From IMG/VR virus record IMGVR_UViG_3300006802_000092, positions 1 through 64,000 of that record: 64,000 bases of DNA. One strand, 5' to 3'. The notes beneath the pieces are model-generated. The model did no database searches and was not told the DNA's origin. It saw only the letters and a program-made list of their open reading frames with translations. This DNA is from a virus. Below, piece after piece: positions 16,167 through 25,300 of the stretch. A program made the translations under genes and the position numbers. The stretch's first letter is position 1. The number at the start of each line of letters is the position of its first letter.

Positions 16167-16998
16167 TATACTATTCATAGCGGACTTCTTTGCAGACCAG
16201 GTGCCTGGAGGGGGAGAGTTAAATAACAAAGTTTTGATAGAGAAGCTTTATAAGCGTGGCCACACTGTTCGTAGATTTAATAGCCACCTCGTTACACACA
16301 TGGATTTGCTATACAATGAGAACATTATTGTTTCAAATTTTGTTAATCTCTCTGAAGAAAACAAAAAAGATCTACAAAATAGAAACTATATCATTTATGA
16401 GCACGATCACAAGTATCTCCCTGGTAGGAACCCAGGCATTTACCCAGAGTACCATGCCCCTAAAGAACATATTATCAATAGACAATTTTATGCAAATGCG
16501 AAGGCCGTTCTGTGCCAGAGCCAGTTTCATGCAAGCATAGCAAGAAAAAATCTTGAACTAGATAATATTGTAAGTTTAGGCGGTAATCTGTGGTCCGATG
16601 ACCATTTGTCTATCTTAGAGGAAATCTGCAGAAATCCGCAAAGACAAAACAGACATGCAGTAATAATGTCGAATACTAAGCACAAGAATACTGCGAGAGC
16701 TATTGACTATTGTAGAACTCTTGGTTTGGAATATGATGTGATACCACCTTTAGAGCCCTCTACGTTCCTTAGGGAGCTTGGCGCTCGCTCTACACTAGTC
16801 TTCTTTCCTGGGACCCCTGAGACGCTGTCTAGGGTCGTCGTAGAGGCTAGGATGATGGGGATGGGTACAAAGACCACAAATAATATAGGAGCTATCCATG
16901 AAGAGTGGTTTTCGAAAAAAGGTCTTGACTTAATTGACTATATGCGTTATAAGCAAGAAGAAATAGTAAAAAATACTTTATCTTATTTAGATAACTAG
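16159..16998 (+). CDS. Glycosyltransferase-like protein
   Basis: 279 aa from ATG 16159; the frame is open further upstream but that part is antiparallel to no family and overlaps the preceding gene, so the ATG with 8-nt overlap is preferred. N-terminus ILFIADFFADQVPGGGELNNKVLIEKLYKRGH resembles GT-B acceptor domains, and FFPGTPETLSRVVVEARMMGMG resembles the donor-binding loop. Shorter than its neighbours and lacking a full E-x7-E motif, so its activity is less certain. Confidence 0.78.
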   Translation: MSNILFIADFFADQVPGGGELNNKVLIEKLYKRGHTVRRFNSHLVTHMDLLYNENIIVSNFVNLSEENKKDLQNRNYIIYEHDHKYLPGRNPGIYPEYHAPKEHIINRQFYANAKAVLCQSQFHASIARKNLELDNIVSLGGNLWSDDHLSILEEICRNPQRQNRHAVIMSNTKHKNTARAIDYCRTLGLEYDVIPPLEPSTFLRELGARSTLVFFPGTPETLSRVVVEARMMGMGTKTTNNIGAIHEEWFSKKGLDLIDYMRYKQEEIVKNTLSYLDN

Positions 16999-17006
16999 GA
17001 GATTTT

Positions 17007-18251
17007 ATGAATATTGGATTTATGGGCCTTGGTAAGCTTGGCCTGCCATGTGCTCTGGCTGCTGAAAGAGCAGGGCATACAATTTATGGATTTGACATAA
17101 GTGAAGAGGTAAAAAACATACTTGATACCAAAGCTCTTCCCTATAGAGAAGAGGGAGCGCAAGAGCTACTGGACAACCACAATATACAATGGTCCGATGT
17201 CCCAGAGTTGGTAAGAAACTCGGAAATCATATTTGTTCCAATCCAGACGCCGCACAACCCAAAGTATGAGGGTGTAACCAGACTCCCAGAGGAGCGGGTG
17301 GACTTTGATTATGAATGGCTAAAGTCTGGTATCAGAACTCTGTCTGAAGAGATAGAACGCCAAGGGCAGGACAAGATTGTAGTTATTATCTCTACTGTTC
17401 TTCCTGGTACGATAAGAAGAGAGATAAAACCACTTCTAAGCAAGCATGTCAAGCTTTGTTATAATCCATTCTTTATCGCAATGGGAACAACAATCAAGGA
17501 TTTTACCAGTCCAGAGTTCGTCCTTTTCGGCATGGATGACGAAAAGGCATACGAGACAGCTTCAAAGTTTTATTCTACAATTCATGACAGGCCAGTGTAT
17601 AAGTGTACAATAGAAGAAGCTGAGATGATAAAGGTTTCTTACAACACGTACATTACTATGAAGATTTGTCTTGCCAATACCATTATGGAAGTATCGCATA
17701 AGATGGACAACATCAACTGTGATAACGTCATGAGAGGTCTTTTCATGGCAAACGAGAGGCTGATTAGCACAAAGTACCTCCTAGGCGGGATGGGTGATGG
17801 CGGTGGCTGCCACCCAAGAGACAACATTGCTCTTAGTTGGCTAGCTAGGGAGATTGATCTTTCTTACGATTGGTATGAGAACTTGATGATTTGTCGCGAA
17901 AGACAAACAGATTGGTTGGCTGAGCTTGTAATCGATGCTCACGGCAGAACTGATCTTCCAATAGTAATTCTAGGGAAGTGCTTCAAGAAAGAGACAAACC
18001 TAACTGTAGGTAGCCCCTCAATTCTGCTCAAGAACATCTTAACAGAAGGCCGCTTCCCTGTAGAGATGTATGATCCCTGGGTTGACTCTGGAAACCCGCC
18101 ACTACAGAGCCCAGCCGTATTCTTTATAGGCACGAATCATGATGTTTTTAAGGACTACGTATTCCCTCCGAATTCAGTGGTGATTGATCCTTGGGGTATG
18201 GACATTCCTAGCGCTCCAGATGTTACGTATATCGCAGTAGGAAGGGGCTAG
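17007..18251 (+). CDS. UDP-glucose/GDP-mannose dehydrogenase family protein
   Basis: 414 aa. GFMGLGKLGLP (residues 4-14) is the NAD-binding loop; EAEMIKVSYNTYITMKICLANTIMEV is the central helix with the catalytic Lys/Asn; GDGGGCHPRDN (about 262-272) holds the catalytic Cys of the four-electron oxidation to uronate. It likely makes a UDP- or GDP-uronic acid donor for the neighbouring transferases. AGGAG precedes the ATG. Length is near the family norm (about 390-450 aa). Confidence 0.92.
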   Translation: MNIGFMGLGKLGLPCALAAERAGHTIYGFDISEEVKNILDTKALPYREEGAQELLDNHNIQWSDVPELVRNSEIIFVPIQTPHNPKYEGVTRLPEERVDFDYEWLKSGIRTLSEEIERQGQDKIVVIISTVLPGTIRREIKPLLSKHVKLCYNPFFIAMGTTIKDFTSPEFVLFGMDDEKAYETASKFYSTIHDRPVYKCTIEEAEMIKVSYNTYITMKICLANTIMEVSHKMDNINCDNVMRGLFMANERLISTKYLLGGMGDGGGCHPRDNIALSWLAREIDLSYDWYENLMICRERQTDWLAELVIDAHGRTDLPIVILGKCFKKETNLTVGSPSILLKNILTEGRFPVEMYDPWVDSGNPPLQSPAVFFIGTNHDVFKDYVFPPNSVVIDPWGMDIPSAPDVTYIAVGRG

Positions 18252-18253
18252 TT

Positions 18254-18967
18254 ATGAAGATTTCTGTGCTATGTCCAACAAGAAAAAGACCACAAAATAT
18301 GCACAAGCTTTGTAGCTCACTGTATGATACTGCTGATAACCCCCAACAGATTGAACTAATTTTTTACATAGATAGTGATGATGAGCAATCAGTATCTATG
18401 TTCGATCTGCTGGATAGCAAGTATGAAAACATAAGCTACGTTTCCGGAGAAAGAATCGTACTAAGTCAGATGTGGAATGAGTGTTGGAAGGTTGCCAAGG
18501 GAGAAATTTATTTTCACTGCGGGGACGATATCATAATGAGAACTCAGGGGTGGGACACGCAAGTTGTGAATAAGTTTAACCAATACGAAGACCATATTAT
18601 GTTTGTTCATGGTAACGACCTCTATCACCCCTTCCCAGGATTTGGTACGCATGGTTTTATTCACAAGAACTGGACTGATACAGTTGGCTACTTTGTGCCT
18701 CCTTATTTTTCAAGTGATTATAACGATACATGGCTAAACGAGGTGTCTGACATGATTATGAGGCATTTCTATGTTCCTATTATAACAGAACATATGCACT
18801 TTGTTGTTAATAAGAGCGAGATTGATGAAACACATAGAGACAGATTGATACGTCATAGAAACGATAACGTAGATGAGCTTTACCGCTCTTTGCGTTCTGA
18901 GAGAGTAAGGGATGCTGAAAAGCTCCAAGAATTTATTGATAATTTTGATGATGAAGGAGAAGAATAA
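18254..18967 (+). CDS. GT-A (family 2-like) glycosyltransferase
   Basis: 237 aa. ISVLCPTRKRPQNMHKL is the family 2 opening strand and loop; FYIDSDDEQ and HCGDDIIMRTQGWD give acidic metal-binding motifs. Short for the family and with an acidic C-terminal helix (EFIDNFDDEGEE). It closes the sugar island; the acceptor could be host surface glycan, phage DNA or virion protein. Stop overlaps the next start. Confidence 0.85.
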   Translation: MKISVLCPTRKRPQNMHKLCSSLYDTADNPQQIELIFYIDSDDEQSVSMFDLLDSKYENISYVSGERIVLSQMWNECWKVAKGEIYFHCGDDIIMRTQGWDTQVVNKFNQYEDHIMFVHGNDLYHPFPGFGTHGFIHKNWTDTVGYFVPPYFSSDYNDTWLNEVSDMIMRHFYVPIITEHMHFVVNKSEIDETHRDRLIRHRNDNVDELYRSLRSERVRDAEKLQEFIDNFDDEGEE

Positions 18968-19167
18968 TGAGTGAAGATAAGAACATGCACCTTAGCGACC
19001 AGGCTATGGGTGCCTTAATGATGGCTCTACAGAAGTCCCTTCTAGAGCAATCTGATATAGTACCCGTCCTAAAGGGTTTCAAGTTCCGGCTTAGTGAGAC
19101 TGGCTTGATGGTTATGAATCCACCAACAGTCAAATTAAATCAGGACTTTGGTGATGCCGAAGTATAA
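18967..19167 (+). CDS. Hypothetical small protein, 66 aa
   Basis: TAATG coupling with the preceding glycosyltransferase. N-terminal helix rich in Met and Leu (SDQAMGALMMALQKSLLEQ), then a short strand region (LKGFKFRLSETGLMVMNPPTV). No family was recognised. Overlaps the following zinc-ribbon gene by 14 nt. Confidence 0.65.
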   Translation: MSEDKNMHLSDQAMGALMMALQKSLLEQSDIVPVLKGFKFRLSETGLMVMNPPTVKLNQDFGDAEV

Positions 19168-19396
19168 TTATAGTTGTTCTGAATGCGGGAATGATTTTGA
19201 AGTATATCACTCTATGTTTGAAACCATAGAGCGATGTACTGTATGTGGAGCATCTGAAATAACTAGAAAGCCTAGTTCTTTCTTTGCTTCTGCAAACCCT
19301 AACAAGGCAGGGGCACTTGTCAAAGAGCACATTGAAGAGACAAAGAGAGAAGTAAGAGAAGAAAAAAGAAGATTAACCGAGGAGTACCATGATTGA
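19154..19396 (+). CDS. FmdB-like zinc-ribbon protein
   Basis: 80 aa from ATG 19154 (GTG 19151 and TTG 19148 are also in frame). Residues 1-40 match the FmdB-type zinc ribbon: PKYNYSCSECG...FEVYHSM...CTVCG with Cys 8, 11, 28, 31. The rest is a charged helix (EETKREVREEKRRLTEE). The family is described as putative regulatory; the role in phages is unknown. Confidence 0.8.
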   Translation: MPKYNYSCSECGNDFEVYHSMFETIERCTVCGASEITRKPSSFFASANPNKAGALVKEHIEETKREVREEKRRLTEEYHD

Positions 19397-19703
19397 AGCA
19401 ATATTGGCGTTATCTCTGATAATAAATATACTATTATTTTGGTACACTAGGAATACTTTAAGCAATCTTCTATACCTATCTGAAAATCTTGGCTCTCTGT
19501 ATGAGCTTGTGGACGATTTTGCAAACCACCTACAGGCTGTGTATGAGCTAGAGAGGTTCTATGGTGATCAGACACTTGGGAACCTTCTAGAGCATGCTAA
19601 CGCTCTTAAACAGGTACTAGAGCAGTACGAAGAGATCTTCCTCCTGACAGAACCTATAGAAGAAGAAACACAGGAGGAGTCAGATGGCGAGGAAGAGGCG
19701 TAA
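19389..19703 (+). CDS. Small membrane-anchored acidic protein
   Basis: 104 aa. N-terminal hydrophobic helix (residues 2-19, IEAILALSLIINILLFWY) anchors a cytoplasmic or periplasmic helical region and a very acidic end (EPIEEETQEESDGEEEA). GAGGAG precedes the ATG, which overlaps the zinc-ribbon gene by 8 nt. The gene end contains the AGGAGG ribosome binding site of the sigma factor gene. No family was recognised. Confidence 0.65.
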   Translation: MIEAILALSLIINILLFWYTRNTLSNLLYLSENLGSLYELVDDFANHLQAVYELERFYGDQTLGNLLEHANALKQVLEQYEEIFLLTEPIEEETQEESDGEEEA

Positions 19704-20379
19704 GCGTACAAAAAATTTATATTTTACAAAAGAGCATGAAAATGCAATCATAGCTTATAACAATACAACAGACTCTAGAGAAAGAGCCCTATTGTACCGT
19801 ACTTTTATACAGCCAGCTTTTAACGAGATGGTTGATAAAATTGTATTCACATACAAGTTTACGTCTCTTCCAAATATAGACGATCTCAGAGACGAGTGTA
19901 AAATATATCTTACTACCATATTAGGCAAGTATGATCCTGCAAAGGGGTCTAAAGCTTTTTCTTATTTTAGCGTCATTACCAAGAACTGGTTTATCCATAA
20001 AGTCAAGAAGACCAATAAAGAATCTAAGAGACAAATTGACCTTGAAGACCTCACAGCAGAAAACCAATTGCAGTTTGCATCAACTACTATCAAGTACGAT
20101 GAGGAAAGGCAAAAAGAAGAATTTTGGAACCTACTATGGGAAGAAATAAGAGTCTGGGAGGACACCAGACTCAAGGACAGCGAAAGAAAGGTCCTTCAAG
20201 CAATTAAGATTTTACTGGAAGATAAAGATAATCCTAATCTAATTTTCAACAAAAAGGCTATTTATTTATATATTAGAGAACTCACGGGCCTAAACACTAA
20301 GCAAGTTGTTAACAACCTTAACAAATTAAGAACAAAGTATAAAGTCTTTAGGCACAGGTGGGACGAGGGGCAAATTTGA
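19684..20379 (+). CDS. T4 gp55-like late sigma factor
   Basis: 231 aa. The central part (FTSLPNIDDLRDECKIYLTTILGKYDPAKGSKAFSYFSVITKNWFIHKVKKT, about residues 58-112, split here only for reading) matches the sigma region 2 core that gp55 of T4-type phages keeps: a D-x-x-D-E-C helix and a KYDPxKGSKAFSYFS...N segment. A basic N-terminus (ARKRRKRTK) and a helical C-terminus follow. In T4, gp55 with the clamp and gp33 directs late transcription at TATAAATA. AGGAGG lies 8 nt before the ATG. Confidence 0.85.
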   Translation: MARKRRKRTKNLYFTKEHENAIIAYNNTTDSRERALLYRTFIQPAFNEMVDKIVFTYKFTSLPNIDDLRDECKIYLTTILGKYDPAKGSKAFSYFSVITKNWFIHKVKKTNKESKRQIDLEDLTAENQLQFASTTIKYDEERQKEEFWNLLWEEIRVWEDTRLKDSERKVLQAIKILLEDKDNPNLIFNKKAIYLYIRELTGLNTKQVVNNLNKLRTKYKVFRHRWDEGQI

Positions 20380-20660
20380 AAAAGCTAGATCACTACTTAG
20401 AAAAAGCTATATCAAATATCGAAGACGACAGAAAGATAACAAGAGACTTGCTCGATGATGTTGTACGTTATTTGAGCAAGGACGAGTCTAGACACAGAGA
20501 AGTGGGTTTAACCGCATCGAAGTATGTTGAGACGCTACAGAGATCAAATGAACAGCTTGTAAAGATAGCTGGCCTAATCCAGAAAAACCAATCTAAAGAT
20601 GTTGGGCTATCTGACGAGGACAAGGAAGATATATTTAGCATGATCCAGGGTGATAAGTAA
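20376..20660 (+). CDS. Small helical protein, possible packaging or late-transcription partner
   Basis: Starts probably at TTG 20376, 5 nt after GAGGGG and overlapping the sigma stop (TTGA); GTG 20358 is the alternative. 94 aa, all-helical, with HREVGLTASKYVETLQRSNEQLVKIAGLIQK. The 'yxxxLxxSNEQLxKLxxxI' text is found in small phage proteins of packaging type, but I cannot assign it. Adjacent to gp55-like sigma, so a gp33-like coactivator role is another option. Confidence 0.6.
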   Translation: MKKLDHYLEKAISNIEDDRKITRDLLDDVVRYLSKDESRHREVGLTASKYVETLQRSNEQLVKIAGLIQKNQSKDVGLSDEDKEDIFSMIQGDK

Positions 20661-21253
20661 TGACTCTAGAAGAAATCCTACAGAAAGCTCAGATCAATGC
20701 ACTCAACGACAATACGAACTCAAGATTCGTATTGAAGAAGAACCGTTACACAGAGGGAACTTTTGAATCTGTTGCTGAGGCAATTGGAAAGATTTATTCT
20801 GATGCCCTGACCGATGATGGTCAAACTGATTACGAAGCAATATGCTTGGCCGCAATTGCAGATCCGACTGGTGAAATCCCTGGTGTCGAGGAAACAGATG
20901 AAAATAAATTTTTAGTAAAGGTACACGCAAGGGTACCAAAATTACATGCTAGTCTGCCAAAGCCAGATAGAGAATTTTGTGAGTCTAACAGGAATCTTGC
21001 TATCGCTATGCATCCAATATTTTATAGCTTGCAGAACAATAATACCATCCCCCAGCCCGGTAACCGCGTAAAAGTAAAGTTCTTTACTAATGGGCAAGGA
21101 CAATACGGTGAATATCTTGGTATATTAGATCCAAAACAGATAGCAGCGTTAAAAGCACAAACATCTGCTAGAGAAGCAATGGAGTCTCCTGAATCCCCTG
21201 TTGTAACAAATGCGGAAGTTAGTAACCCCGCAGGAGGTGGTTCTAATGGCTAA
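20660..21253 (+). CDS. Baseplate hub-type protein with OB-fold-like segment
   Basis: 197 aa; TAATG coupling. The segment VKVHARVPKLHASLP...HPIFYS and IPQPGNRVKVKFFTNGQGQYGEYLGI (residues about 90-165) reads like the OB-fold of gp5/VgrG-type hub proteins (G-D-x-V-x-V-x-F ... GxYLG). The C-terminus is low-complexity (Glu, Ser, Gly). The next gene is a spike-like protein, which supports a hub assignment; it is still an inference. Confidence 0.6.
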   Translation: MTLEEILQKAQINALNDNTNSRFVLKKNRYTEGTFESVAEAIGKIYSDALTDDGQTDYEAICLAAIADPTGEIPGVEETDENKFLVKVHARVPKLHASLPKPDREFCESNRNLAIAMHPIFYSLQNNNTIPQPGNRVKVKFFTNGQGQYGEYLGILDPKQIAALKAQTSAREAMESPESPVVTNAEVSNPAGGGSNG

Positions 21254-22301
21254 AAATAAGGCAAGAAGTTTTAAAGGCTTTCCTGCCTCTAAAAAGAAAC
21301 AACTAGAACAGCTAGACGAAGAAATACTAGCAAGAATGGCTTCTGGTGAAAAAGTTTTATTACCTGGTCAGGGAGGCACTGAACTAGAGGAGCCTCTTGT
21401 TGCATATGAACCTACAGAGGTTGAAGTGGTACTACCAAGGAAAGCAACTCACTGGGGAAGACATAGAATCGTATTTGGCAGAGATAGACACACGAGAGAG
21501 GGCCTTAGTGGCTATGGGGGCCGTGGAGCAACCGCAGCAGGGTCTATAGATATAGTTGTTGGCAGTGGTGGCCCAGAGCCTAAACACGGACAGATTGTTG
21601 GTCCCAACTTCTTTACTGATGCAGCAAGAATTTATCTTACGCAGCGTGGAGATATAGATAGATACTTTAATCTCCCGGAAGATATTCCGAATGCAATACT
21701 GCCCTCAGAAAACAGATCTGCCATAGGCATTAAGGCAGACGCGGTCAGAATTGTTGGTAGAGAGGGAGTAAGGATTTATACAAATGCTAGGACTTCTAAT
21801 TCTGGCAAGCAATCTGAGACAAACTCGCAGGGAGGGGATATCCAATCAAAAAGTGGTATTCACCTTATTGCGAATATGGATGTAGGCACTGTCGATCCCT
21901 CAGGCTTTTCAGGGGCAGCAACACCCGCACAGATAGGCTCTGGCTACAACAAAGTACAGCCACTTGTTAAGGGAGATTTTCTTGTGGGATTTTTAGAAGA
22001 CCTACTTGAGGAAATACAGAATTTGCAGAACGCCGTCGTGTCATTCGCCAATTATCAGATGCAATTTAATGCAAGTGTGGCAACACATACACACGAGGTT
22101 GCCACTGCCGCGCCCGCAGTTGCCTTGCCAGACTTCAAATCGTTAACTCCACAAGCAATAAAAAATATTATAGGTACAACTCAAGACACAACGGTTAAGA
22201 CTGTTTTAGGTGAAATACAAACTAAAATACAAACTAACTATAACTGGTTAAAGCCTACTAGCCCCATTTACATCCTATCAAGGTATAATAAAACAAACTA
22301 G
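21246..22301 (+). CDS. Baseplate central spike-like protein
   Basis: 351 aa from ATG 21246. After a basic N-terminus, residues about 75-125 (THWGRHRIVFGRDRHTREGLSGYG) lead to a repetitive beta-region SAIGIKADAVRIVGREGVRIYTN and GIHLIANMDVG, the pattern of spike beta-helix/prism modules. THTHEV near residue 285 could bind metal as in spike tips. C-terminal helices precede a conserved-looking YNWLKP end. Overlaps the OB-type gene by 8 nt and precedes the large baseplate gene. Confidence 0.65.
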   Translation: MAKNKARSFKGFPASKKKQLEQLDEEILARMASGEKVLLPGQGGTELEEPLVAYEPTEVEVVLPRKATHWGRHRIVFGRDRHTREGLSGYGGRGATAAGSIDIVVGSGGPEPKHGQIVGPNFFTDAARIYLTQRGDIDRYFNLPEDIPNAILPSENRSAIGIKADAVRIVGREGVRIYTNARTSNSGKQSETNSQGGDIQSKSGIHLIANMDVGTVDPSGFSGAATPAQIGSGYNKVQPLVKGDFLVGFLEDLLEEIQNLQNAVVSFANYQMQFNASVATHTHEVATAAPAVALPDFKSLTPQAIKNIIGTTQDTTVKTVLGEIQTKIQTNYNWLKPTSPIYILSRYNKTN

Positions 22302-22310
22302 GAACAGAAT

Positions 22311-25300
22311 ATGCCAACATGTCCAGAAATTGCAATATTTGAAGGTGATCCATTTATCTTTTATGCTAGAAACTTAATCCATTCTTTTAAGTCAAAGTAT
22401 GGAACAGAGAATCTCTCTAGACCTAGCGGAGATAAAAATCCTTTTGAAGATGGGACACAAGGTGGCGGAAATAGCAGTACGGGAAGTAGAAGCTGGAACT
22501 CTGTGGATGACGGTCAAAACAGAGCAGTAAGCAACGTAGACCCGAAAATAGGAATATGGAAAGGTGGAGATGCATGGAATAATCTTAACGTCGATCACGC
22601 CAGGAATATAACAAATTGGGATACGGCTCTCCCTTTTTATATAAAAGGGCCAAAATGGGATGCCTTTGACGATTATCAAACTGGACATTGGAAGAATACT
22701 ACGGGGGCTAACGATGGTTGGCTTGACATAGCAGGTGGGCTAATAGTTCATCCGATGCTTCAACTAAGAGAAACTAGGTACACTGAGCAGGATAGAGGAG
22801 ACATCCCTAGAAGGGATAACCCATGGACTAACTGGACATCGGGAAAACTAGAACTTAAAGATACTGCCTTGTTGTTAGAAGGATATTTGCAATTTGGCTT
22901 TATACTAGAAGTTTTAGCTGGGTTCTTGCATATTCATGATGAAAAGGGAGGAGAGTTTCTCAAGCCAGACATGGATCCATTTACGTGGAACCAAATGTTC
23001 TGGTACGGGTATGAGGTAAACGATCTATTAGGGTCGGAGGGTCATGGCGAAAGAACACAACTTGGCTTAGGATCTAGCAATTCTCTGTCAGGGGCAGGCT
23101 CAGATACGGGAGATAACTCCGTTTGGAACGGGGCCCTTAATCCCCCCTCATCCCCAGCCAGAGTGAGGTACATGCCAGTTGGTGGTGTAGGCCATACAGT
23201 TAGTTCTATTGATGATGAGGTAGATTTTATACAACCTAGAGGAAAAAACCTTGATGGCGATGGCCAATCTGGTGGCGCTATAAGTTCAACAGCGTTCCAG
23301 ATACTGCACTATGCTCCGTCTGGCCATTCTGTTAAAATAGAGAATGCCGATTACAACGCCTTTTTATTCTGGCTGAAAAAGGCTCTTGAAATCTTAGATT
23401 CTGCAGGTTTAGGGCCGGTTGACGGAAGTGAATTTATATCTGAAGTTTTTTCCGGCGCAGGCCGCTCCCCTACATCCGTGGACGCTTGTAGCGGAAGCCC
23501 CCCTTACGGCGGATCTTTCACGGACGCTGAACTTACAACAAACGAATGTAATATAAAAATATTTAGAGCCATGGCAGACAGGCTTTATTTTGACGAAAAC
23601 CCTCTTGTGGATACTCTGGATTATACGGTAACCAACTACTGGAATTCTTTTCTTGAGGCTCATAGCACTTCTATCTCCCTCTCTACCGAGGCGCTTAACG
23701 AAGCGATACTGCTTAGGGGGGCTGACGGCTATGGCTGCGAGGCAGTGGAGTTAGATTCTGAGCTGCCTACTCTTGGGCCTGGTAACGCTAACCCCGGACA
23801 GTGCAGAGACTTAGGTGACGGAGAGGAAGTATTTGTCGAGACGTACCAGAGCTGTATACCAAATCCAGATGCTGTAGTCCCAAACTGGCTAAACCAATCA
23901 GAAGATGAGCCATTTTTAAACCAGAAGACTTGTGAATATTCTATAGTTATGCTGGCGGATCCTCCAAGCTGCAGTGAAGAATACTTCAATACTTTTATCC
24001 CAGACGCTTTGAATAAGCTACTTGACTACTACAACAAGGAAGTTAATTCTGAATTTACAAATATTACAACTGGATTCCAAAGAACGTTATCATCTAGAGA
24101 CGCCCTAACGAATGGCAGTGAAGGTCTGTACCTTGACGGACTCGCTTTTGTTGGAACCGCAAAGGTGAAGACATTCTATATCCCCCCTAGGCCAAAGGCA
24201 AAAACAAAAGTTTTGATTACGGTGTCTGCTGAAGAATTCAACAGGATACCAGAGAGGCAGCCAAAGGTTGAAGAGGGTACTCCTACCCCTGCTTATTCCT
24301 CCGGGGAACGCTCTTTTGTAGTCTTTAAGGCACAAGAGATGGAAGATATATTTGATAAAGTTAGTTATGCATTTGGGCTTTACGATAGGTTTTATGCCCA
24401 ATGGCATCTCGACACAGGAAAGACTATAAAGGGCTTAAACTTTTCAACAGAATCCAAGAGGATTGAGAGCTTCTTTAAGGAGACTGACCTTCTGCTGAGA
24501 GAGTCGGGTTACGATATTAGAGACCTAGAGTGGATTGAGATTGGCTTTAGCCCAGAGTTTGCAGTCGAATACATAAAAGTGCAAAAAGAAAACTCTTCTC
24601 CAATCCAGATAGAAAAGGGCTTTAATTCATTTATAAATCGTTCTCCCATGAACGACAAGACAACTGCTGCTTATGTATCACAGCTACCTAACATGAAAAA
24701 CGACTTGATGATTAGGGAAGCTGTATCTTGGTATGATATCCTAAACAAGTACAGATTTCCAGAGATTGAAGAGACTTACGGTCTAGACAACTCTTCACCA
24801 GTAGCAGATGGCAACGAGTCAATAAAGCAATTGGAGCAGGAGATCTGCGCTTCTGGGCTATCGAGCGGAGTGTTTGAGCCAAATCTATTTGGAAGCTCAA
24901 TTCAAAGACAGAAGTGGGCGGAGAGCCAAATTAACGACATTAAGGGAGCACTACTATCTCAGTTTAGCTCAAACCCATGTGCCCTTGTTGATGGAAAGAT
25001 TTTAGAGCATCAGGGTAGGACGGATTTCGCTCTTCAAATCACAGATATGACCCTAAAGGAATATCTAACAAGCGACAGATTTATCAATGACTTACCAGAG
25101 CTTTTGGTAAGAGGGCGATATAAAGAGTTAAGTGATTTATACGGAGGGATGCTAAACAATCTAGGAATGTGTGGCTTGATTGATCTTATCAAGGCTGCAG
25201 TTGATTGTATCTTAAACGCTCTTGGATATGACGACGCAATTACAATAATTGTTGGTGCAGCCGTAAAGGGTATGGATGATGAATTTATAGGAAAGTTTAT

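Noticed and set aside
16256-16540. Plus-strand 94-aa frame inside the third glycosyltransferase-like gene
   Set aside because: Completely overlapped by a gene with recognisable fold; the text is not protein-like.
20358-20375. GTG 20358 as start of the small helical gene
   Set aside because: No good ribosome binding site; TTG 20376 has GAGGGG at proper spacing and overlaps the previous stop.
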